Shown here: positions 59,721 to 64,000 of the stretch, one piece after another
Layout of the letters: each line of letters opens with the position of its first letter
Numbering within the stretch: the first letter of the stretch is position 1
DNA from: Afipia sp.
Lineage (GTDB): Bacteria > Pseudomonadota > Alphaproteobacteria > Rhizobiales > Xanthobacteraceae
Direction: 5' to 3'
NCBI GenBank assembly: GCA_016201045.1
Contig: JACQDM010000008.1
Span: forward strand, 124,001 to 188,000
DNA length: 64,000 nt
Translations under genes and position numbers: made by a program
The notes under the pieces: model-generated
What the model saw: the letters and a program-made list of their open reading frames with translations, nothing else
Told to the model about the DNA's origin: nothing
Database searches by the model: none

Positions 59721-61073
59721 TCACAGCATGTGAGCGACGTCGGAAGAAAATGTCGGGTAAGCATAGATCCGGCTTTTCAGCGCGCTCGCCGGGATATTAT
59801 GCGCCATCGCCAGCGAAAACATGTTGATGAGTTCTTCGCCGGCGTGGCCGAAAATATGCGCGCCGACAATGCGGTCGGTCTCTTCATCGACGATGATTTT
59901 CGACCATGCTGCGGATTCCGCATAAGTTCGCGCCGATAACCATCCGATCATGTCTGTTGCATGGACCTTGACGTTGAGACCCTTTTCGAGCGCCGCTTTT
60001 TCGGTGAGACCGACTGAGGCGAGCGCGGGCACGGTGTAAACCGATGTCGCAAGGCTGTCGTAGTCCGGGCTGTGCTTTGCACCTTCGACGATATTGCGGC
60101 CTATGATGTCGCCTTCGTAGCTTGCAACCGGGGACAGCTGCGGCGTTGTTGAGACGGCATCGCCGCAGACATGAACGATCGGGTTGGACGTCGAGCGCAG
60201 ATGCGCGTCGGTGACGATGCGCCAGTTCTGATGTTCGACGTTGCCTGCAGCCAGATCGAGCGTATCGACATTGGCGACGCGGCCCGCGCCGTTGACGATA
60301 CGCTCGGCATCGGCGAATTGCTCGATGTCCTTGTGGCGATAAAAGACACGAAGGTGGCCTTTAGCTTTTTCCACCCGCTCGATCCGCACCGATGTCTTGA
60401 TGTCGATGCCGATCCGCTCGCTTTCCTTTTGCAATTGCGCGACGGCATCGTGATCGAGCGCCGGGAGCAACTGCGGCAGCGCTTCCAGAATCGTCACCTT
60501 GACCCCCGCCCGTGCGTACACATGGCCGAACTCAAGCGAGATGACACCGCCTCCGATGAAGACCACCGACTTGGGAAGCGTGCGCTCACTCAGCATCTCG
60601 TCGGATGTGATGAGATATTCGGCGCCATGAATCGGCAATGGACGTGGTTTCGAGCCGGTGGCAATGACGATATGCTTTGCTTCAAGCAGGCGCTCGCCGA
60701 CTTTGATCGTATTCGGACTGACGAAAACGCCTTCGCCGCGAATAAGTTCGACCTTTCTCTTTAGCATCGCGGCTTCGAGACGCGCGGGAATATCCTTGAT
60801 GAGATCCTTCTCGCGGTCGATCAGCGCGGCCCAATCAAGTTTCGGTTTGCCGACGGAGATGCAGTGAAAATTCGCGCGTTCGATTTCGTGCAGTGCGTGG
60901 CCGGCTGCAACGAGAACCTTCTTCGGGGTGCAGCCGCGGTTGGGACAAGTGCCGCCCATGTCACGCGGCTCGATCATCGCCACCGACATCCCGGCAGCGC
61001 GAGTCGGGCCGGTGACGCCGATCCCGGCGTTTCCGCCGCCGAGAATGACGACATCGAATTTCTCGCTTGTCAT
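59721..61073 (-). CDS. glutathione-reductase-like FAD/NAD(P) oxidoreductase
   Basis: 450 residues from ATG 61073 (GAGG six bases upstream). The FAD motif is ILGGGNAGIG, with redox-active Cys43/Cys48 in GGTCPNRGCTPKKVL, the NAD(P) motif FIGGGVISLEFGHVYARAG near residue 165, and HVCGDAVST in the FAD 3' site. The C-terminal interface ends YAYPTFSSDVAHML. The His-Glu pair of classical disulphide reductases (HPTxxE) is replaced by Tyr and Ser-Asp. It is therefore not a standard glutathione, mercuric or lipoamide reductase. It follows the DUF302 gene by 26 bases. Confidence 0.88.
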   Translation of the reverse strand: MTSEKFDVVILGGGNAGIGVTGPTRAAGMSVAMIEPRDMGGTCPNRGCTPKKVLVAAGHALHEIERANFHCISVGKPKLDWAALIDREKDLIKDIPARLEAAMLKRKVELIRGEGVFVSPNTIKVGERLLEAKHIVIATGSKPRPLPIHGAEYLITSDEMLSERTLPKSVVFIGGGVISLEFGHVYARAGVKVTILEALPQLLPALDHDAVAQLQKESERIGIDIKTSVRIERVEKAKGHLRVFYRHKDIEQFADAERIVNGAGRVANVDTLDLAAGNVEHQNWRIVTDAHLRSTSNPIVHVCGDAVSTTPQLSPVASYEGDIIGRNIVEGAKHSPDYDSLATSVYTVPALASVGLTEKAALEKGLNVKVHATDMIGWLSARTYAESAAWSKIIVDEETDRIVGAHIFGHAGEELINMFSLAMAHNIPASALKSRIYAYPTFSSDVAHML

Positions 61074-61099
61074 GGGAGCCTCGCGCCGCAGTGATGCTC

Positions 61100-61582
61100 T
61101 TACTTCTTGGTGATAGTGGATGTGATGGACTGTACCACCATCGTCGCCATCTTGAACTGGGCTTCGCGATCCGCGATGCCGTGGCGCTTCGCGATCCAGT
61201 CGAAATCGGTCCAAACTGCCCAGACGTCGCCGTTGTCATCCTGAGTCAACAGCAGCCGCACCGGCCAATCGAGACCGGCATTCGGATTCGACGTGATGAA
61301 CTGCGTGCCGAGCGGCGGGTTGCCGAACACAAGAAGCGTGGACGGCCGCAACTTGATATTTGCGCCGGCCGCGAGCTTGGACTGGTCAATTTCAGAGAAG
61401 AACTTGATCCCCTTCGCTGCGATGTCTTTCTTGATGCGGACCACGGCTTCGGGGATCGAAACCGCGCTTTTGACGCGCACGATGCCGTCGTTGCTGTCGG
61501 CTTTGGACGGAGTAGATAGCGACAGCGCGAATACAGCCGACGCCAGTAAGGCCGTGCGAATAATTGCAGTGAAGTTAGTCAT
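61100..61582 (-). CDS. exported DUF302 protein
   Basis: 160 residues with a signal peptide ending PSKA (near residue 28). The DUF302 fold is seen in IPEAVVRIKKDIAAKGIKFFSEIDQSKLAAGANI and RPSTLLVFGNPPLGTQFI, then RLLLTQDDNGDVWAVWTDF. AAGGAG precedes the ATG by about seven bases. DUF302 proteins are periplasmic or outer-membrane proteins of unknown function, often near redox or sulphur genes. It is first in a two-gene unit with the flavoprotein. Confidence 0.88.
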   Translation of the reverse strand: MTNFTAIIRTALLASAVFALSLSTPSKADSNDGIVRVKSAVSIPEAVVRIKKDIAAKGIKFFSEIDQSKLAAGANIKLRPSTLLVFGNPPLGTQFITSNPNAGLDWPVRLLLTQDDNGDVWAVWTDFDWIAKRHGIADREAQFKMATMVVQSITSTITKK

Positions 61583-61681
61583 CGGACTTCTCCTTATTCA
61601 GAATGGGAACGATTGCGTTTGCTTCGACGCAACATGCGCAATGACGTGTCCGATAAGAAATACTGAGTGGCTTCCGTCTCC

Positions 61682-61696
61682 ATAGCCTCGCGCTAT
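61682..61696. promoter_or_regulatory. ATAG-N7-CTAT box, DUF302 promoter side
   Basis: ATAGC-CTCGC-GCTAT, about 100 bases upstream of the DUF302 ATG. On the minus strand CTAT is followed by GGAAGCC and then ATTTC with a TA-rich -10-like segment, the same order as in the cupin promoter. Confidence 0.65.
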
Positions 61697-61708
61697 TGCG
61701 GCTGCGTC

Positions 61709-61723
61709 ATAGAAGGCGCCTAT
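61709..61723. promoter_or_regulatory. ATAG-N7-CTAT box, small-membrane-protein side
   Basis: ATAG-AAGGCGC-CTAT, 12 bases after the previous box and 88-102 bases before the ATG at 61811. The divergent gap thus has one box per direction, or a tandem site. Confidence 0.6.
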
Positions 61724-61810
61724 CGCGAATGTGCGTTATCGGCATTTCAGAAATTGCAGCGGCTCAGGCCTTATCGCCGCATCGGCAGATCGCCGTTGCA
61801 GGAGGCCGTG

Positions 61811-62068
61811 ATGAATCATTCGCTGAAGTCCGCCGATGGCGGCACGCACATCAAGATCGTGGCGGTATCGCTCGCAGTTTCGTCGCTTTCGCTTTTGGCA
61901 TTGAGCGCGGCGCGCCTGCACGACATCGGCGTTTCGGAAATCGTCTCAAAGCCTGCCGTCTATATGGCCGTCAAGCCGACTCCTGCAATCCAGGTGGCCG
62001 AGGCAGCAACATTCGTCGGCTGGACCCGCAACGCCTGGCAACCTGACCAAACGACACAGAATCAATAA
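61811..62068 (+). CDS. small membrane protein of unknown function
   Basis: 85 residues from ATG 61811, five bases after GGAGG. One hydrophobic segment (about 15-35, IKIVAVSLAVSSLSLLALSA) is followed by a periplasmic-type tail ending in VGWTRNAWQPDQTTQNQ. It has no cysteine. It occupies the position before a BufC-like gene where bufferin operons carry a Cys-rich metallophore precursor, but this protein does not look like one. Confidence 0.65.
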   Translation: MNHSLKSADGGTHIKIVAVSLAVSSLSLLALSAARLHDIGVSEIVSKPAVYMAVKPTPAIQVAEAATFVGWTRNAWQPDQTTQNQ

Positions 62069-62094
62069 CGCCTATTTAGGCAAGGGAGAGAAAC

Positions 62095-62832
62095 ATGACG
62101 CAGATAGCCGAACTGATACGGCCACAGCAGCGGCCCGCTTTCGTCGCCGCAGCGCCTTCGCGGCGCAGGAAGCCGGCCGCGCGGCTTGCCGACTTTCGCT
62201 ACGGCACGCCGGAGAGCCTGCTCAATCTGATGACGGCGCGATTTCCCGTCGTGCGCCGCGTCGTTGGCGACGATTCCTTCTTCGAGCGCGCACGGCAGTT
62301 CATCGCGCTTCATCCGCCGCGCCTGCCGGTGCTGGCTAGCTATGGCGGGGGCTTTCCGCAATTCATCCGAACGCTGAGTAACGAAGCCTGTTTCGCCTAT
62401 GTCGCAGACATCGCCGAGATCGAAATGGCGCGCGTGCGGGCGGCCTATTCGGCCGAGGCGGAAGCCCTTCCGCGAAATGCGTTTGCGAATTTGCGGCCCG
62501 AGCATGTCGGCACGCTGCGCGTGAGGTTTCATCCTTCGGTTTCGCTCGTGACATCGCGCTTCGCCATCGTTTCCGCCTGGCAGACGAATCAGCCCGGCCA
62601 ATCGGTGCCGATGGGGGCTTGGGGACGACAGAGCGCCCTGATCGCGCGGGCGGACCGCAAGGTCGATGCGTGGCTGCTACCTGCAGGTGGGTTCGCATTT
62701 TTGCAAGCTCTCAACGATGGATCGACAATCGCCGCCGCCAGCCGGATTGCGGGACGCGCTGACAACGGTTTCGATCTCGCCGCGAATCTCGACTTGCTCG
62801 CCGGCGCAGGCGCCGTCATCGGCCTCAAATGA
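62095..62832 (+). CDS. BufC/HvfC-like (DUF2063) protein
   Basis: 245 residues. After a basic N-terminus the DUF2063 core reads GTPESLLNLMTARFPVVRRVVGDDSFFERARQFI, HPPRLPVLASYGGGFPQFI and YVADIAEIEMARVRAAY. In bufferin operons this family is the partner of a DUF692 peptide-modifying enzyme (BufB/HvfB). No DUF692 gene is in the window. GGGAGAG precedes the ATG. It is 26 bases downstream of the small membrane protein and probably cotranscribed with it. Confidence 0.85.
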   Translation: MTQIAELIRPQQRPAFVAAAPSRRRKPAARLADFRYGTPESLLNLMTARFPVVRRVVGDDSFFERARQFIALHPPRLPVLASYGGGFPQFIRTLSNEACFAYVADIAEIEMARVRAAYSAEAEALPRNAFANLRPEHVGTLRVRFHPSVSLVTSRFAIVSAWQTNQPGQSVPMGAWGRQSALIARADRKVDAWLLPAGGFAFLQALNDGSTIAAASRIAGRADNGFDLAANLDLLAGAGAVIGLK

Positions 62833-62858
62833 CCGAATGCCGTTTCATCATTGAAGCC

Positions 62859-62873
62859 ATAGACACGCGCTAT
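62859..62873. promoter_or_regulatory. ATAG-N7-CTAT box before the peroxiredoxin-like gene
   Basis: ATAG-ACACGCG-CTAT within the larger palindrome GCCATAG/CTATGGC (62856-62876), 71-85 bases upstream of the ATG at 62944. Confidence 0.65.
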
Positions 62874-62943
62874 GGCGTTTACGCTGGACTTGCCCGTTGC
62901 CAGCAAACGAAGATCAAGCTGTAATTCCAAGCCGGAGCGAGAC

Positions 62944-63642
62944 ATGATTCCGCAGACTGCCGCCAAACGCCTTCAGGAAGCATTCGAACATTGCCGCGAC
63001 ATGGACGGCACGTTGAAGGAGCGGCTGCGTAGCTACGCTGCGGTCAGTCATGAAGTGCTGCCGCAATACGGCAAGGCCGTGGACCGGCTTGTCGCACGTG
63101 TTCAGGAGAACGGCGGCGGCGAAAATTCTCCGCGTCCCGGCGAGCCGATGCCGCCCTTCATTCTGCCGGATGAAACCGGGACGCTGGTGAACCTCGAAGA
63201 TTTACTGAAAAATGGGCCGGTAGCCGTGATGTTTCATCGCGGGCACTGGTGTCCGTATTGCCGCATTAACGTCAATACGTTGGTGGGATCGCAAGCGGCG
63301 ATCGCGGCGGCAGGTGGCCAAGTGGTCATCGTCACGCCAGAACGGCAGGAGTTTGCGCAGCAGTTCAAATCGAGTTCGCGCGCGCCGTTTCCAATTCTGA
63401 CCGATCTCGACAACGGCTATGCGCTGTTGCTCAATCTTGCGATCTGGCTCAGTCCCGATCTTCAGGAAATTCTCTCAGGCCGCGACATGCCGAACTATCA
63501 CGGCAATGATGCGTGGATGCTGCCGATTCCGGCGACGTTCGTCGTCGGCAAGGACGGGCTGGTCAAGGCGCGCTTCGTCGATCCGGATTTTCGCAACCGG
63601 ATGGACATCGAAGATCTGATCGCCGCCTTCAAGAAGGCGTAG
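62944..63642 (+). CDS. peroxiredoxin-like AhpC/TSA-family protein
   Basis: 232 residues from ATG 62944 (GGAG about eight bases upstream); an upstream in-frame ATG at 62872 falls within the box region and is rejected. An alpha-helical N-terminal extension (about 80 residues) precedes a thioredoxin fold with PPFILPDETGTLVNLEDLL, then FHRGHWCPYCRINVN (CPYC). The pattern is that of the uncharacterised peroxiredoxin-like group. It probably reduces peroxides or other oxidants in the cytoplasm. Confidence 0.87.
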   Translation: MIPQTAAKRLQEAFEHCRDMDGTLKERLRSYAAVSHEVLPQYGKAVDRLVARVQENGGGENSPRPGEPMPPFILPDETGTLVNLEDLLKNGPVAVMFHRGHWCPYCRINVNTLVGSQAAIAAAGGQVVIVTPERQEFAQQFKSSSRAPFPILTDLDNGYALLLNLAIWLSPDLQEILSGRDMPNYHGNDAWMLPIPATFVVGKDGLVKARFVDPDFRNRMDIEDLIAAFKKA

Positions 63643-64000
63643 TCACCGCTTCAGCGAGACGTGCCAATCGACGGTCATTTCGCCGATCTTGGACTGATCC
63701 TCGCCGGTCAGTGTCACCACGACAGGAAATTGCGTCTTTCCGCCGGCCTTGACTGAATTGACCAGATCGTTCGCATCGCCGCTCACAACCGCATCGGCGC
63801 GCACCGGACCCTTCGCCACGGAAAGAAACTTGATCGACGCCTGCGCGGCGACCGGCCTGATCTCAAGCAGAATCGGCGCGAAAGTGCCGGCCATCGCTGC
63901 GCCTGACGCCGCCTCGCCGAGCGTGAACAGTGCAGCCGCATGCTGCGTTCCGAGATGATTGAGGCCCTCTGCACGGAACGGAAGCCGCGCCGTCGCCCGC
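63643..64000 (-). CDS. hotdog-fold protein (DUF4442/PaaI-like), 5' end missing
   Basis: The last 118 codons are present and the start lies beyond the window. GLNHLGTQHAAALFTLGEAASG is the hotdog helix of the DUF4442/YiiD C-terminal family, followed by beta strands with IKFLSVAKGPVRADAVV and FPVVVTLTGEDQSKIGEMTVDW. Relatives are acyl-CoA thioesterase-like or binding proteins. It is convergent with the peroxiredoxin-like gene, with stops adjacent. Confidence 0.8.
   Translation of the reverse strand, partial: RATARLPFRAEGLNHLGTQHAAALFTLGEAASGAAMAGTFAPILLEIRPVAAQASIKFLSVAKGPVRADAVVSGDANDLVNSVKAGGKTQFPVVVTLTGEDQSKIGEMTVDWHVSLKR

Overview
The window looks like chromosome of an alphaproteobacterium of the Nitrobacteraceae group (Bradyrhizobium, Afipia, Rhodopseudomonas). 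The evidence is high GC, a CycM-type membrane-anchored cytochrome c, a locus laid out like the Rhodopseudomonas palustris pim (dicarboxylate degradation) operon, many branched-chain-type ABC uptake genes for organic acids, and a REP-like palindrome of a kind common in these genomes. No phage, insertion sequence, CRISPR array, rRNA or complete tRNA gene was seen.

Layout. 1-5.3 kb: the truncated end of a YejA-type peptide-binding protein, cycM, kdsB-pheA and a luciferase-like monooxygenase. 5.3-5.7 kb: an AT-rich intergenic island. 5.7-10.5 kb: metF-metH. 10.5-20.2 kb, minus strand: a six-gene beta-oxidation operon (pimF-A-B-C-D order, then an SDR dehydrogenase) followed by glpK. 20.3-27.6 kb, plus strand: an IclR regulator, a complete ABC importer (two ATPases, two permeases) and two near-identical binding proteins, with the C-terminal stub of a third, deleted copy. 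27.7-35.8 kb: glycerate kinase, a MarR regulator, a second ABC importer with a fused permease-ATPase, its binding protein, and pobA. Shared palindromes tie the MarR gene, this importer and its binding protein together.

35.9-38.6 kb holds small housekeeping-type genes. 38.6-48.5 kb is a second acyl-CoA degradation island around a TetR regulator: paired acyl-CoA dehydrogenases, a feruloyl-CoA-synthase-like ligase, an HSD10-like SDR, an alpha-methylacyl-CoA racemase-like enzyme, a thiolase and a ligase. This suggests 2-methyl-branched or aryl-alkanoic substrates. 48.5-57.7 kb contains an exported protein with a transglutaminase-like Cys-His-Asp arrangement, a TPM/TPM/LemA set, further beta-oxidation genes, DUF1127/LysR, a polytopic membrane protein and a PepSY/cytochrome b561 pair.

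57.8-64 kb is the least ordinary part: an MFS transporter, an exported cupin, a glutathione-reductase-like flavoprotein, an exported DUF302 protein, a small membrane protein, an orphan BufC/HvfC-like (DUF2063) protein and a peroxiredoxin-like protein. Four ATAG-N7-CTAT boxes (the half-site geometry of OxyR/LysR-type regulators) lie in the three intergenic regions of this cluster. They suggest one redox- or electrophile-responsive regulon whose regulator is outside the window.
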